64,000 bases of DNA from Allochromatium palmeri (GCF_009720725.1 NZ_WNKT01000006.1:78749-142748); one strand, 5' to 3'; positions 18,768 to 30,358 are shown, counted from the stretch's first letter. Notes: generated by a model not told the origin, from the letters alone. A program made the numbers and translations.

Positions 18768-21038
18768 TCAGAGCTCGCGCACCTCACCATTGATCTCGAA
18801 GGCGACCTGACTGTCCTGGATGAAGACCCGCACCGAGCCGCCGCCCAGCAGATCGCCAAATAGCAGCTCATTGGCCAGCGGCTTCTTGATCCGCTGCTGG
18901 ATGAGGCGTGACATGGGCCGCGCGCCCATCTTGGGGTCATAGCCGGTCTCCGCCAGCCAGCGCCGCGCATCCTGATCGATGGTCAACGCGACCTTCTTCT
19001 CCTCCAGTTGCTGCTCGAGCTCGAAGATGAACTTGTCGACCACGTTGAGGATGGTGTCCTCGCCGAGCGGGCCGAACTGGACGGTAGCATCGAGCCGGTT
19101 GCGGAACTCGGGCGTGAAGTAGCGCTTGAGTGCTTCCATGCCATCGGTCGCATGATCCTGCTCGGTGAAGCCGATCGAGCGGCGCGAGGTCTCCTCGGCG
19201 CCGGCATTGGTGGTCATCACCAGCACCACGTTGCGGAAATCGGCCTTGCGTCCGTTGTTGTCGGTCAGGGTGCCGTGGTCCATGACCTGCAACAGCAGAT
19301 TGAAGACATCGGGATGCGCCTTTTCGATCTCGTCGAGCAGCAGCACTGAGTGCGGATGCTTGTTGATCTGCTCGGTGAGCAGCCCGCCCTGATCGAAGCC
19401 GACATAGCCGGGCGGGGCGCCGATCAGGCGCGAGACGGTGTGACGCTCCATGTACTCCGACATGTCGAAACGTAGCAGCTCCATGCCCAGGATGCGCGCG
19501 AGCTGGCGCGTGACCTCGGTCTTGCCCACGCCGGTCGGTCCGGTGAACAAAAATGAGCCGATGGGCTTTTCCTCATGACCCAGCCCCGAGCGGTTCATAC
19601 GAATCGCGGCGGTCAGGGCGTCGATGGCCGCGTCCTGACCATAGACCACCATCTTGAGATCGCGGTCGAGATTCTTGAGCGACTCGGCATCCGAGGCCGA
19701 CACCCGCTTGGGCGGGATGCGCGCGATCTTGGCCACGATCGCCTCGACATCGGCCACATCGATGCGCTTCTTGCGCTTGGACGGGGTCATGAGCTGTACA
19801 TTGGCGCCGGCCTCGTCGATGACGTCGATCGCCTTGTCGGGCAGATGGCGGTCGTTGATGTGACGTGCGGCGAGTTCAGCGGCGGCACGCAGCGCCGGTT
19901 GAGTGTAGGTGACCTGATGATGCGCCTCGAAGCGCGATTTCAGTCCCTTGAGGATGTCGATGGTCTCCTCGACCGATGGCTCCTCGACGTCGATCTTCTG
20001 GAAGCGACGCGCCAGTGCCCGGTCCTTCTCGAAGATGCCGCGATATTCCTGATAGGTGGTCGAGCCGATGCAGCGCAGATCGCCTGAGGCCAGCACCGGC
20101 TTGATGAGATTAGAGGCATCCATCACTCCACCTGACGCGGAACCGGCGCCGATGATGGTATGGATTTCGTCGATGAAGAGGATGGCGTGCGGCTGGCGCT
20201 TGAGCTGGGCGAGCACGGCCTTGAGCCGCTTCTCGAAGTCGCCGCGATACTTGGTACCGGCTACCAGTCCGCCGAGATCCAGCGAATAGATCACGGCGTT
20301 AGCCAGCACCTCGGGCACTTCGTTGTCGACGATTTTCTTCGCCAGGCCTTCAGCGATGGCGGTCTTGCCGACGCCCGCTTCGCCGACGAACAACGGATTG
20401 TTCTTGCGGCGCCGGCACAGGATCTGGATGGTGCGCTCGACTTCGGGCGCGCGTCCGATCAGCGGATCGATCCGGCCCTGACGCGCCATCTCGTTGAGAT
20501 TGGTGGTGAAGCTCTCCAGCGGGCTGGCGCCTTCTTTTTCCTCGCCGCGCGCTTCCTCGGCCTCACCGCCGCCACCATGACCGTCCTCGTCACGATTCTC
20601 GCCCGGCACCTTGGAGATGCCGTGCGAGATGTAATTGACCACGTCGAGCCGGGTCACGTCCTGCTGATTGAGCAGATAGACGGCCTGTGAGTCCTGTTCG
20701 CTGAACAGCGCCACCAGCACATTGGCTCCGGTCACTTCCTTCTTGCCCGCTGACTGGACATGGAAGACGGCGCGCTGGAGCACGCGCTGGAAGCCGAGTG
20801 TCGGCTGGGTGTCGCGATCCTCGTTGGACGGGATCAGCGGCGTGGTCTCCTCGATGAAGGTCGCGATCTCGCGGCGCAACCGTTCGGCATCGGCACCGCA
20901 GGCCCGCAACACCTTGGCGGCGGTCGGGTTGTCGAGCAGCGACAGCAGCATGTGCTCCACGGTCATGTATTCGTGGTGCTTGGTGCGAGCCTCCTTGAAG
21001 GCCCGGTTCAGCGTGAATTCGAGTTCTTTGCTCAGCAT
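18768..21038 (-). CDS. clpA: ATP-dependent Clp protease ATP-binding subunit ClpA
   Basis: Unfoldase that feeds substrates to ClpP. The 756-residue protein has the N-terminal double Clp repeat ([20 protein letters not shown]), an acidic linker with a glycine/glutamate-rich patch (about 145-170), and two AAA+ modules with Walker A motifs [13 protein letters not shown] and [13 protein letters not shown]. The C-terminal D2-small domain ([20 protein letters not shown]) is intact. clpS lies 56 bases upstream in the same direction and cspD is divergent beyond, as in Escherichia coli. Confidence 0.97.
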   Translation of the reverse strand: MLSKELEFTLNRAFKEARTKHHEYMTVEHMLLSLLDNPTAAKVLRACGADAERLRREIATFIEETTPLIPSNEDRDTQPTLGFQRVLQRAVFHVQSAGKKEVTGANVLVALFSEQDSQAVYLLNQQDVTRLDVVNYISHGISKVPGENRDEDGHGGGGEAEEARGEEKEGASPLESFTTNLNEMARQGRIDPLIGRAPEVERTIQILCRRRKNNPLFVGEAGVGKTAIAEGLAKKIVDNEVPEVLANAVIYSLDLGGLVAGTKYRGDFEKRLKAVLAQLKRQPHAILFIDEIHTIIGAGSASGGVMDASNLIKPVLASGDLRCIGSTTYQEYRGIFEKDRALARRFQKIDVEEPSVEETIDILKGLKSRFEAHHQVTYTQPALRAAAELAARHINDRHLPDKAIDVIDEAGANVQLMTPSKRKKRIDVADVEAIVAKIARIPPKRVSASDAESLKNLDRDLKMVVYGQDAAIDALTAAIRMNRSGLGHEEKPIGSFLFTGPTGVGKTEVTRQLARILGMELLRFDMSEYMERHTVSRLIGAPPGYVGFDQGGLLTEQINKHPHSVLLLDEIEKAHPDVFNLLLQVMDHGTLTDNNGRKADFRNVVLVMTTNAGAEETSRRSIGFTEQDHATDGMEALKRYFTPEFRNRLDATVQFGPLGEDTILNVVDKFIFELEQQLEEKKVALTIDQDARRWLAETGYDPKMGARPMSRLIQQRIKKPLANELLFGDLLGGGSVRVFIQDSQVAFEINGEVREL

Positions 21039-21094
21039 CGGCCTGTCCCAAGGGTTGGATTCAACGATAAGCGGTATTCAGTCGTGGACGCGGT

Positions 21095-21418
21095 TCAGGC
21101 CTCTTCCATGGTGCACATCAGCGGATGCTGGTTGCCACGCGCATAGTCGTTGACCTGCGCGACCTTGGTTTCGGCGATGTCCTTGGTGAAGACTCCGCAG
21201 ACTCCGACGCCCCGTGTATGCACGTGCAGCATGACCTGGGTCGCCTTTTCCCGATTCATACCAAAAAAGATCTCCAGAACCAACACCACGAACTCCATCG
21301 GGGTGTAGTCGTCGTTCAGCAACAGAACCTTATATAGGGGCGGGCGGCGCAATTTGGGACGGGCTTCCTGCACGCTCAGGCCGGATTCGCGCTCCTCGCC
21401 GGATCTAGGGTTACTCAT
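21095..21418 (-). CDS. clpS: Clp protease adaptor ClpS
   Basis: N-end-rule adaptor that delivers proteins with bulky N-terminal residues to ClpA. The 107-residue protein has a flexible polar N-terminal tail and the core motif [20 protein letters not shown], followed by [20 protein letters not shown]. The ATG at 21418 was preferred because the family usually starts with a short unstructured tail of about 20-25 residues; an upstream ATG would add 20 unusual residues. It lies directly upstream of clpA and is probably cotranscribed with it. Confidence 0.95.
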   Translation of the reverse strand: MSNPRSGEERESGLSVQEARPKLRRPPLYKVLLLNDDYTPMEFVVLVLEIFFGMNREKATQVMLHVHTRGVGVCGVFTKDIAETKVAQVNDYARGNQHPLMCTMEEA

Positions 21419-21679
21419 GGGTATCAAGGTGTTCGTCGATGATGGGTCAAACAATGCACGTTTGACCATGGAAATCAAGTCACTATACTACCGAATCAGG
21501 GTGCCGTTCGTCGGATTCAAGTCCCGATGTCCGGTCAGGCCCAGGGTGTAAAGTGCGAGGACCACCCGCCAGGATGCGTCGTCGGCGCTGTGTCCTGTCA
21601 CTACATAAAAAGCCGTCTTCAAGCGGCAATAACGATCCCGAAATTACCCTGAAGTGTGGAGTCTAGCGAGGAGTCCGTG

Positions 21680-21886
21680 ATGATTACTGGTGTCGTTAAA
21701 TGGTTCAACAACGCGAAGGGCTATGGATTCGTGCAACCCGAGGGACGTGAGGAGGACGTCTTCGTCCATTTCTCATCGATCGACATGGACGGCTACAAGA
21801 CCCTGCGCGAAGGTCAAAAGGTCGAGTTTGAACTGACTGAGGGGCCGAAGGGACTGCATGCGGCCAATGTGCATCGCCTCATGTAA
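21680..21886 (+). CDS. cspD: Cold-shock domain protein (CspD-like)
   Basis: A 68-residue single-stranded nucleic-acid-binding OB-fold protein. RNP1 ([10 protein letters not shown]) and RNP2 ([10 protein letters not shown]) motifs are both present. GAGGAG lies 7 bases before the ATG at 21680; a GTG immediately before it could also be used. It is divergent from clpS-clpA, the same arrangement as cspD in enterobacteria, where CspD inhibits replication in stationary phase. Assignment as CspD rather than another Csp rests on this arrangement. Confidence 0.9.
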   Translation: MITGVVKWFNNAKGYGFVQPEGREEDVFVHFSSIDMDGYKTLREGQKVEFELTEGPKGLHAANVHRLM

Positions 21887-21896
21887 GGCGCGTATC

Positions 21897-21931
21897 AAGC
21901 CCCTCTCCCTCAAAGGAGAGGGGCTTTTCTG
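21897..21931 (+). terminator. Hairpin terminator after the cold-shock gene
   Basis: A perfect 12-base-pair stem (AAGCCCCTCTCC with GGAGAGGGGCTT), 6-base loop, then TTCT extending a T4 run. It lies 11 bases past the cold-shock stop and just beyond the 3' end of the convergent icd, so it may serve both. Confidence 0.8.
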
Positions 21932-21940
21932 GAGTCCGGC

Positions 21941-23197
<1,257 letters not shown>

Positions 23198-23236
23198 GGA
23201 GTCTTCTCTCTCTGGCCATAGAATCGGCCTATGCTA

Positions 23237-24820
23237 TCACTCAGATCCACCCTTGCGCATCGCCCCGACCTGCTCCCCGGCGATCTCCAGCCGTCGTCCG
23301 GCGATCCAGACCAGCGCGATCACCGGCACCCCGATCAGGGTGGTGAAGACGAAGAAGCCCGGATAGCCGATGCCGTCGACGATACTGCCCGAATAGCCGC
23401 CGAGCACCTTGGGCAGAAGCGTCATCAGCGAGCTGAAGATGGCGTATTGCACCGCAGTGAAGGAGACATTGGTCAGGCTCGACAGAAAGGCGACGAAGGC
23501 CGCGCTCGCCAGCCCAGCGGCCAGATTGTCCGCGCCGACCGCCACATAGAGCAGCGTCACATCCGCGCCTGCATGCGCCAGCACCACGAAGATCAGATTG
23601 GTCGCCGCCGAGAGGATCGCGCCCAGCATCAGGATGCGCACCACGCCATAGTAGGTCGCCATCAGCCCACCGAGCACCCCGCCCGCGATGCTGACGAAGA
23701 CGCCGAAGGTCTTGACCGCCGTGGCGATCTGCGGCTTGCTGAAGCCGATGTCCTGATAGAAGACATTGGAGATCACGCCCAGCACGATATCCGAGATCCG
23801 ATACAGCCCAATGAGTGCCAGCAGCAAGAGCGCGGTCTTGAGACCGTAGCGGGCGAAGAAGTCGAGCACCGGCTCGATCCAGACCGCGCGCGCCATGGCC
23901 CGATTGATCGCGCCCAGGCGCACCAGCGCCCAACCGGCGAGCGCCGCCACGCCCACGGCCAGCGCGAAATGCAGGGTTTCCAGCAGAAACGCACCGAACG
24001 CACCGCCGCCGAGCCACTGCTTGAGATCGCCAAACAGCGTCCCGCTCAGAAAGAAGCCGCCGACGAAGGCGCCGGCCATGAGTGCGAACACCAGCACCAG
24101 GCGCAGATAGTCGCGCGTCGCATAGGTGAGCGTTTTGGGCCGATAGGTCTCAGGCTCGCGGATGATGAGCGTGGTGAGGATCCCAACCAGCATGACCGCC
24201 GCCATGATCAGATAGGTCAGGCTCCAGGCGGCGTAACTGTAACTCCCCATCTCCGAGCCGAACGCCGAGGCCAGCACCAGCGCGCCCGCGCCCGAGGCCA
24301 CCATGCCGATGCGATAGCCGGCGATATAGGTCGAGGACATCAGCGCCTGGAGCCGGGGCGGGGCCGACTCGATGCGATAGGCGTCGATCACGATGTCCTG
24401 AGTCGCCGAGGAGAACCCGAGCAGCACCGCCGCCAGCGCCAGGCGCGTGAGACTGTCGCCGCCGCTGGCCGGATCGACCAGGGCCATGAGCAGGATGGCG
24501 CTGATGATCGCCAGTTGCGCGACCAGCAGCCAGGCGCGTCGTCGGCCCAGCCAGCGTGTCAGCCAGGGCAGGGGCAGGGTGTCGATCAGCGGCGCCCAGA
24601 CGAACTTGAACGAATAGCCAAGCGCCGCCCAACTGAAGAAGGTCACGGCATTGCGCTCGATCCCGGCCTCGCGCAGCCACAGCGACAACGAGGAGAAGAT
24701 CAGAAGCAGCGGCACCCCGGCCGCGAAGCCGAGCAGGAGCATGGCCAGCACGCGCCGGTCGAGCAATTCGCCGAGCGTCTGGCGCCAGTCGCGTGGCGCC
24801 GCCACTGAGATCGGCTCCAT
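23237..24820 (-). CDS. ampG: AmpG-family muropeptide permease (MFS)
   Basis: An inner-membrane major facilitator of 527 residues, longer than 12-helix porters and consistent with AmpG's 14 helices. AmpG imports GlcNAc-anhydromuropeptides for wall recycling. The first helices read AMLLLGFAAGVPLLLIFSSL and LREAGIERNAVTFFSWAALG, then FKFVWAPLIDTLPLPWLTRW, a family signature. It begins 3 bases after the maeB stop, so the two are probably cotranscribed. Confidence 0.9.
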   Translation of the reverse strand: MEPISVAAPRDWRQTLGELLDRRVLAMLLLGFAAGVPLLLIFSSLSLWLREAGIERNAVTFFSWAALGYSFKFVWAPLIDTLPLPWLTRWLGRRRAWLLVAQLAIISAILLMALVDPASGGDSLTRLALAAVLLGFSSATQDIVIDAYRIESAPPRLQALMSSTYIAGYRIGMVASGAGALVLASAFGSEMGSYSYAAWSLTYLIMAAVMLVGILTTLIIREPETYRPKTLTYATRDYLRLVLVFALMAGAFVGGFFLSGTLFGDLKQWLGGGAFGAFLLETLHFALAVGVAALAGWALVRLGAINRAMARAVWIEPVLDFFARYGLKTALLLLALIGLYRISDIVLGVISNVFYQDIGFSKPQIATAVKTFGVFVSIAGGVLGGLMATYYGVVRILMLGAILSAATNLIFVVLAHAGADVTLLYVAVGADNLAAGLASAAFVAFLSSLTNVSFTAVQYAIFSSLMTLLPKVLGGYSGSIVDGIGYPGFFVFTTLIGVPVIALVWIAGRRLEIAGEQVGAMRKGGSE

Positions 24821-24823
24821 CCG

Positions 24824-27085
24824 TCAGCCCGCCTGCACGACCGCGAGCGCCGTCATATTGAGCAGGCCGCGCACCGTGGTGCTGGGCGTGACGATGTGGG
24901 CCGCCTGGGTCGTGCCGAGCAGCATGGGTCCGAAGGTCGCCGCATCGTCGAGCGTGCGCAGCAGATTGAAGGCGATGTTGGCCGCGTCCTGATTGGGCAT
25001 GATGAGCAGATTGGCGCGTCCGCTCAGACGCGAGTCGGGGAAGCGTGCCTGACGCCCGACGGCATCGAAGGCCAGGTTGGCGTGCATCTCGCCTTCGACT
25101 TCCAGCTCGGGTTCCTGTTCGCGCAGTAAACACAGCGCCTCGGTCATTTTGGACGCACTCGGCGAGTCGTCGCTGCCGAAGTTGGAGTGCGAGACGAAGG
25201 CGACCCTGGGCGTGAGACCGAAACAGCGGATTTCCGCCGCGCACAGTCGGGTGATCTCGGCCAGATCCGCGGCGCTGGGGTCGATCTGGACATAGGTGTC
25301 GGCGATGAACAGCGGCCCGGACGGCAGCACCACGGCGTTCATGGCGGTCAGGCGGCGCACGCCGGTGGCGGTGCCGATGGTTTCCTCGACATGCTTGAGA
25401 TGGCGTGAATAGCGTCCGACCAGGCCGCAGAGCATGGCATCGGCATCGCCACAGCGCACCAGGGTCGCGGCCAGCACCGTGGGGTCGTTGCGGATGTATT
25501 CGCGCGCCTCGTCGGGGGCATAGCCGCGCCGCTTGACCCGGTCGTAGAAGGTCCGCCAGTGGGTCTCGATCCTCGGGTTGTCGCCGGGAACGACGAGCTC
25601 GAAGTCGCGCTCCGGGCGCAGGCTCAGTCCGAGCGCCTGGAGCCGCTCGACGATCACCTCGGGGCGTCCGATCAGCATCGGGCGGGCGATACCTTCGCTC
25701 ACCGCCTGCTGCGCGACCTGGAGCACGCGCTCGTCCTCGCCCTCGGCGAAGACCACGCGCTTGGGCGCGGCGCGCGCCTGGTCGAACACCGGCTTCATGG
25801 TCAGCCCGGTGCGATAGGCCCGATGCCGCAGCGACTGACGATAGGTATCCAGATCGGCGATCGGACGTGTTGCTGCGCCGCTGTCCATGGCCGCACGCGC
25901 TACGGCCGGGGCCAGATGCTCCATCAGACGCGGATCGAAGGGCTTGGGGATCAGATACTCGGGTCCGAACTGGAGCTGATGTCCGCCATAGGCCGCGCGC
26001 ACGATGTCGGATGGCTCGGCCAGGGCCAGATCGGCGATGGCGCGCACGCAGGCAACCTTCATGGCCTCGTTGATCTCGCTGGCGCCGCAGTCGAGCGCGC
26101 CGCGGAAGATGAAGGGGAAACAGAGGACGTTGTTGACCTGATTCGGAAAGTCCGAGCGGCCGGTGGCGATGATGGCGTCGGGACGTGCGGCGCGTGCCAG
26201 ATCCGGCATGATCTCGGGGACCGGGTTGGCCAGGGCCATGATGATCGGTGCCTCGGCCATCCTGGCCAGCCACTCGGGCTTGAGCACGCCGGCGGCCGAG
26301 AGTCCCAGAAAGATGTCCGCGCCCGCGATCGCCTGCTCCAGTGTGCGCTGCTCGGTCGCGATGGCGTAGCGGCCCTTGTAGGGGTCCATCTCCTCGGCGC
26401 GGCCCTGATAGACCACGCCGGCGATGTCGGTCAGGGTCACATTCGCCTTGGGCAGTCCCATCTCGACCAGCAGATCCACGCAGGCCAGCGCGGCGGCACC
26501 GGCACCGGCCGTGACCAGCCGTACCTGGCCGATGTCCTTGCCGACCACGCGCAGGGCGTTGAGGATGGCGGCGCTGACTACGATCGCGGTGCCGTGCTGG
26601 TCGTCGTGGAAGACCGGGATACCCATGCGCTCCTTGAGCGCGCGCTCGATGATGAAGCAGTCCGGAGCCTTGATGTCCTCCAGATTGATGCCGCCGAAGG
26701 TCGGCTCCAGCCGTGCCACGGTCTCGATGAAGGCTTCGGGATCGCGCTCGTCGATCTCGATGTCGAAGACGTCGATGTCGGCGAACTGCTTGAACAGCAC
26801 CGCCTTGCCTTCCATCACCGGCTTGGAGGCCAGCGCCCCGATCGCGCCCAGACCCAGGACGGCGGTGCCATTGCTGATGACGGCGACCAGATTGCCGCGT
26901 GTGGTGTAATGCGAGGCGGTGAGCGCGTCCTGTTCGATTTCGCGGCAGGCGGCAGCCACGCCGGGCGAATAGGCGAGCGCCAGGTCGCGCTGGTTGGCCA
27001 GCGGCTTGGTGGCCTTGATCTCCAGCTTGCCTGGCTTGGGATAACGGTGATAGTCCAGGGCGCTTTGATCAAATTCGTCCGACAT
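24824..27085 (-). CDS. maeB: NADP-dependent malic enzyme MaeB with phosphotransacetylase-like domain
   Basis: Decarboxylates malate to pyruvate with NADP reduction. The 753-residue protein has the two-part bacterial layout: a malic enzyme domain (about 1-420; [39 protein letters not shown]) and a C-terminal phosphate acetyltransferase-like domain (about 430-750; [19 protein letters not shown]), which in known members is regulatory, responding to acetyl-CoA. It heads a probable maeB-ampG unit and is divergent from the permease gene region. Confidence 0.96.
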   Translation of the reverse strand: MSDEFDQSALDYHRYPKPGKLEIKATKPLANQRDLALAYSPGVAAACREIEQDALTASHYTTRGNLVAVISNGTAVLGLGAIGALASKPVMEGKAVLFKQFADIDVFDIEIDERDPEAFIETVARLEPTFGGINLEDIKAPDCFIIERALKERMGIPVFHDDQHGTAIVVSAAILNALRVVGKDIGQVRLVTAGAGAAALACVDLLVEMGLPKANVTLTDIAGVVYQGRAEEMDPYKGRYAIATEQRTLEQAIAGADIFLGLSAAGVLKPEWLARMAEAPIIMALANPVPEIMPDLARAARPDAIIATGRSDFPNQVNNVLCFPFIFRGALDCGASEINEAMKVACVRAIADLALAEPSDIVRAAYGGHQLQFGPEYLIPKPFDPRLMEHLAPAVARAAMDSGAATRPIADLDTYRQSLRHRAYRTGLTMKPVFDQARAAPKRVVFAEGEDERVLQVAQQAVSEGIARPMLIGRPEVIVERLQALGLSLRPERDFELVVPGDNPRIETHWRTFYDRVKRRGYAPDEAREYIRNDPTVLAATLVRCGDADAMLCGLVGRYSRHLKHVEETIGTATGVRRLTAMNAVVLPSGPLFIADTYVQIDPSAADLAEITRLCAAEIRCFGLTPRVAFVSHSNFGSDDSPSASKMTEALCLLREQEPELEVEGEMHANLAFDAVGRQARFPDSRLSGRANLLIMPNQDAANIAFNLLRTLDDAATFGPMLLGTTQAAHIVTPSTTVRGLLNMTALAVVQAG

Positions 27086-27176
27086 GTGAGGCTCCGGTGA
27101 GGTGTGCGCTGGGGCGATCTGTTGTGCGAATGATTATGTTGCAACGCAATATGGCTTTGCAAAGCTCACGCAAGGT

Positions 27177-27260
27177 TCAACGACGCGCGTTGCGTGGCTG
27201 TGCCGGTACAATCCTGACAGCTCTGACGCCATTGTCGACCGTCCGGATGATTTTCGACTC
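27177..27260 (-). pseudogene. C-terminal fragment of a second HlyC/CorC-family gene
   Basis: On the minus strand the last ~27 codons before the stop at 27177 read IESKIIRTVDNGVRAVRIVP plus a basic tail, clearly related to the end of the intact CorC-like protein at 31344 (LEIIQTADNGVKTVKIVP plus a basic tail). The DNA is also similar: GACGCCATTGTCGACCGTC here against AACGCCATTGTCGGCCGTC there. No DUF21, CBS or upper CorC domain sequence precedes it; further upstream is the permease 5' region. It is a relic left by a deletion or rearrangement, in the same orientation as the intact gene about 4.2 kb away. Confidence 0.65.
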
Positions 27261-27302
27261 AATCATATAGGCACTGACGAGAGAACAGGAGAGGCTGAGC
27301 GT

Positions 27303-29072
27303 ATGACATGGGAAGCCTGGCTGGCGTTGAGTCTGGTTGTGGGTGTGATCGGATCCCTGGCGCTGACGCGCTGGCCGGCTGATCTGGTGCTGGTAGGCGG
27401 TGTGAGCATTCTGTTGCTGGCCGGTGTGCTGACTCCGGCTGAGGCCCTGCAGGGTCTGTCCAATCCGGGCGTGGTGACGGTCGGCGTGCTCTATGTAGTC
27501 GCGGCCGGTCTGCGCGAGACGGGCGCCATCGGCTGGCTGGTGCAGGGCGTGCTGGGCCGGCCGCGCACCCTGGCCCGTGCTCAGATCCGGCTCATGACGC
27601 CGGTCATGGGTCTGAGCGCTTTTCTCAATAACACGCCGGTCGTGGCCATGTTTCTGCCGGCGGTCAACGACTGGGCGCGTCGCAACCGTCTGCCGCTCTC
27701 CAAGCTGCTCATCCCGCTGAGCTATGCCTCGATCCTGGGCGGAACCTGTACGCTGATCGGCACCAGCACCAATCTGGTCGTCAATGGACTCATGGGGGCG
27801 CAGGGTGATCTGCCGACCCTGGGGCTGTTCGAGATCGCCTGGGTCGGCCTGCCGTGCGCGCTGGCCGGTCTGCTGTATCTGGTGATCGGCGGGCGCTGGC
27901 TGCTGCCTGACCGGCGTCCGGTGATGAGTGATCTCGACGATCCGCGTCAATACACGGTCGAGATGCTGGTCGAGTCGGGCAGCCCACTGGCCGGACGCAC
28001 CATCGAGGCGGCCGGTCTGCGCCATCTGCCGGGCGTCTATCTGCTCGAACTGGAACGCGACGGCGAGATCCTGCCGGCGATTGCGCCGCACCAGCGCTTG
28101 CAGGCGCGGGATCGACTGGTGTTCGTCGGGGTGGTGGATTCGATCGTGGACTTGCAGCGTTTTCGCGGTCTGGTGCCGGCCTGTGATCAGGTGTTCAAGC
28201 TCGACGTGCCACGTCCTGAGCGCTCGCTGACCGAGGCCGTGGTTTCGGATAGCTGTCCGCTGGTGGGCAAGAGCATCCGCGAGGGGCGCTTTCGCAGCCG
28301 CTACGAGGCGGCGGTGATCGCGGTGGGGCGCAATGGCGAGCGTCTGTCGGGCAAGCTCGGCGACATCGTGCTGCGACCTGGTGACACGCTGCTCATGGAG
28401 GCCGATCCGGGGTTCGTCGAGCGTCAGCACAATTCGCGCGATTTCTTCCTGGTCAGTCAGATCCCGGATTCGCATCCGTTGCGTCAGAACCGCGCGCTGC
28501 TGGCGGTACTGATCCTGGTGGCGATGGTGATGGCGGTCACGCTCGGCTGGCTGCCGATGTTGCAGGCGGCGCTGCTGGCCGCCGGGCTGATGCTGGTGAC
28601 GCGCTGTCTCGGCTCCCAGAGTGCGCGGGCGGCGATCGACTGGCGGGTGCTGATTGCCATTGCGGCGTCCTTCGGACTCGGGCGCGCGCTGGAGGTCACG
28701 GGGGCGGCCGGTTTCATCGCCGAGCAGTTGGTCGGGTTCGCCCGCGACGAGCCCTGGGTCGCGCTGGGGCTGATCTATCTGGTGACCATGCTGTTCACCG
28801 AACTCATCACCAACAATGCGGCGGCGGTGCTGATGTTTCCGATCGCGCTCTCGACGTCGCAGACGCTGGGAGTCGCCTTCATGCCGTTCGCCGTGGCCAT
28901 CATGATGGCGGCCTCGGCCAGCTTTTCGACGCCGATCGGCTATCAGACCAATTTGATGGTCTATGGTCCGGGCGGCTATCGCTTTTCGGACTATTTCCGG
29001 GTGGGCATTCCGCTCAATCTGCTCATGGCCGCTATCACCATCAGTCTGGCGCCGCTGGTTTGGGGGTTTTGA
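27303..29072 (+). CDS. SLC13/DASS-type permease with two RCK-C (TrkA-C) domains
   Basis: A 589-residue inner-membrane carrier of the divalent anion:sodium symporter group (sulfate, dicarboxylate or related anions). About five to six N-terminal helices include LSAFLNNTPVVAMFLPAV, a family signature near residue 100; two soluble TrkA-C domains follow (about 210-380); the remaining helices include ELITNNAAAVLMFPIAL and a final STPIGYQTNLMVYGPGGY. The ATG at 27303, with AGGAG upstream, was preferred over a longer frame that would add 67 unrelated residues running through the CorC relic. Sulfate transport would suit a sulfur bacterium, but the substrate is not determined by sequence. Confidence 0.92.
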   Translation: MTWEAWLALSLVVGVIGSLALTRWPADLVLVGGVSILLLAGVLTPAEALQGLSNPGVVTVGVLYVVAAGLRETGAIGWLVQGVLGRPRTLARAQIRLMTPVMGLSAFLNNTPVVAMFLPAVNDWARRNRLPLSKLLIPLSYASILGGTCTLIGTSTNLVVNGLMGAQGDLPTLGLFEIAWVGLPCALAGLLYLVIGGRWLLPDRRPVMSDLDDPRQYTVEMLVESGSPLAGRTIEAAGLRHLPGVYLLELERDGEILPAIAPHQRLQARDRLVFVGVVDSIVDLQRFRGLVPACDQVFKLDVPRPERSLTEAVVSDSCPLVGKSIREGRFRSRYEAAVIAVGRNGERLSGKLGDIVLRPGDTLLMEADPGFVERQHNSRDFFLVSQIPDSHPLRQNRALLAVLILVAMVMAVTLGWLPMLQAALLAAGLMLVTRCLGSQSARAAIDWRVLIAIAASFGLGRALEVTGAAGFIAEQLVGFARDEPWVALGLIYLVTMLFTELITNNAAAVLMFPIALSTSQTLGVAFMPFAVAIMMAASASFSTPIGYQTNLMVYGPGGYRFSDYFRVGIPLNLLMAAITISLAPLVWGF

Positions 29073-29207
29073 GGCGCCTCGGCCTGCCCTTCCCCCGTTG
29101 ATAATATTAAGGATTATTTGCTGTGAGCCAGCGGGCTGGTCATGAGTTGATCCAGCTCCAGAGGCCCAGTGAGAAGCCTGGGAAGAGGTTGATGTACTCT
29201 CCGTTCT

Positions 29208-29256
29208 CCGGGAGCGAGTGCCGCGAAACCCACCGAACCCACTGCTCCCGGTTTTT
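29208..29256 (+). terminator. Possible hairpin terminator downstream of the SLC13 permease
   Basis: Eight-base arms CCGGGAGC and GCTCCCGG flank a 28-base loop and are followed directly by TTTTT. It lies 136 bases past the permease stop and before the toxin-antitoxin pair. The loop is long, so it could instead mark the end of an inserted or decayed segment. Confidence 0.4.
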
Positions 29257-29268
29257 CCGACTTGGTAC

Positions 29269-29308
29269 TTGCAGCGTATTGTCCGCCAATCTAGACTACA
29301 AAAGTAGT
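29269..29308 (+). promoter_or_regulatory. Putative promoter and palindromic operator of the toxin-antitoxin pair
   Basis: TTGCAG at 29269 and TAGACT at 29292 are 17 bases apart, a fair sigma-70 match. The palindrome ACTAC-AAAA-GTAGT at 29295-29308 overlaps the -10 end. Antitoxins of this class usually repress their own promoter, so this is the likely operator. It ends 21 bases before the antitoxin start. Confidence 0.4.
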
Positions 29309-29329
29309 AAATTTTTGGGAGTGAGAGAC

Positions 29330-29569
29330 ATGGGCATGCCAGTACGTATTGACGAATTCCTCTACGAGGACGCCAAGCGCCACGCTAAAGCGGAGTGTCG
29401 GACCATCGCCGGTCAGATCGAGTTTTGGGCCAAGCTCGGCAAGGCCGCGCTGGATAATCCGGATTTACCGGTGGATTTCGTGCGTGATCTCCTCATCTCG
29501 CGTGCTGAGCCGCGCGATCAAGCAACACCCTTTGTTCCTGAAGGGCGTCGATCAGAGAGCCATGATTGA
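29330..29569 (+). CDS. ParD-like antitoxin
   Basis: A 79-residue protein of the ParD_like type (MPVRIDEFLYEDAKRHAKAE, then RTIAGQIEFWAKLGKAALDN), expected to bind DNA through a ribbon-helix-helix-like N-terminus and neutralise the toxin downstream. The ATG at 29330 follows a GGAG site; an internal ATG two codons later is also possible. A longer frame to 29123 has no family resemblance. Its stop overlaps the toxin start by eight bases. Confidence 0.85.
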   Translation: MGMPVRIDEFLYEDAKRHAKAECRTIAGQIEFWAKLGKAALDNPDLPVDFVRDLLISRAEPRDQATPFVPEGRRSESHD

Positions 29570-29831
29570 GGTCTGCCAGTCGAATGGTTTCCGCCGCGCC
29601 TACAAACGCCTGAATCCGAATCAGAAGGCGGATGTGGACGATGCTGTCTCAGCTATCGTGAAAGATCCAACGCAGGGCGAAGCAAAGAAGGGTGACCTCG
29701 ATGGCGTGTTTGTCTACAAGTTTCAATGTGTCGGCAGCCGCTTTTTGCTTGCCTACGAGTACGACCCCCAGACACGGTGGCTGCTGTTAGTTGGAGCGCA
29801 TGAGAATTTCTATCGGGATCTGAAACGCTAA
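29562..29831 (+). CDS. RelE/ParE-family toxin
   Basis: An 89-residue protein of the RelE/ParE superfamily: FRRAYKRLNPNQKADVDDAV at the N-terminus, PTQGEAKKGDLDGVFVYKF in the middle and LLAYEYDPQTRWLLLVGAHE with a final NFYRDLKR. RelE members cleave mRNA on the ribosome; ParE members target gyrase; the sequence alone does not decide. The ATG at 29562 lies inside the end of the antitoxin gene, indicating coupled translation. The locus lies in a disturbed region, as expected for a mobile module. Confidence 0.87.
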   Translation: MIEVCQSNGFRRAYKRLNPNQKADVDDAVSAIVKDPTQGEAKKGDLDGVFVYKFQCVGSRFLLAYEYDPQTRWLLLVGAHENFYRDLKR

Positions 29832-30358
29832 ATGTCCCGGCAATCCGCTCATAAAGATCTACTCAAAATGACACGAAGCTGAATCCTCGTGAAATGATTG
29901 CGCGCGATGACGAGCGGATGGGAGGGTGCAGAGGCTGAGGAAGAGGTCGATGTCGGCGGCGGATTTGGCGATGTAGAGCGCCAGGAGTCCGAGCAGGGTG
30001 CAGAGGGCGAGGAATCTGCAGGGCAGGATCCTGGCGCAGGGCTTGGAGGGGGGCGTGTTCGGGTGTGGTTTGGAGTGTGTCCATCGCTGATTTGGCTGTT
30101 GAGGTGCGGCTTGGGGGGGCGGCGAGCGTGCCGCCTGTTCCATGGAGGGGTTGCTGCGCGCGCTGAAGGTATCAAAAACAGTCTCCTGTGTGTATTATCC
30201 GCGCCTTCGGAGGATCCAGGGTCTCCGTGATTCAATGGTCCGTGGTTCGACAGTTCGTGAGAGGGAATCGTCGCCTGTCGCCGTGTTTGCCCAAGTACGT
30301 CAGGCTCCTGTCTGCTGGCTCGCTCTGACTCAGGTGCCGCTCCATCGGAGATACATGA
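29832..30358. other. Gene-poor stretch between the toxin gene and the small-protein/protease pair
   Basis: No convincing gene is seen in these 527 bases. On the minus strand an open frame (30143 to 29859) carries one hydrophobic run (LALCTLLGLLALYIAKSAAD), and its codon use looks poor. The plus strand from 29930 to 30150 is strongly purine-rich. The last 100 bases should hold the promoter of the gene at 30359. It may be decayed coding DNA. Confidence 0.4.

Noticed and set aside
23231..24808. A 525-codon plus-strand frame opposite ampG, and a long frame across ampG and maeB (24150-26273)
   Set aside because: Both are Arg/His/Gln-rich shadows caused by third-position GC; the minus-strand genes are well supported.
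29859..30143. Minus-strand frame with one hydrophobic stretch
   Set aside because: Proline/serine-rich flanks, no ribosome site, no family match; noted only as possible decayed DNA.
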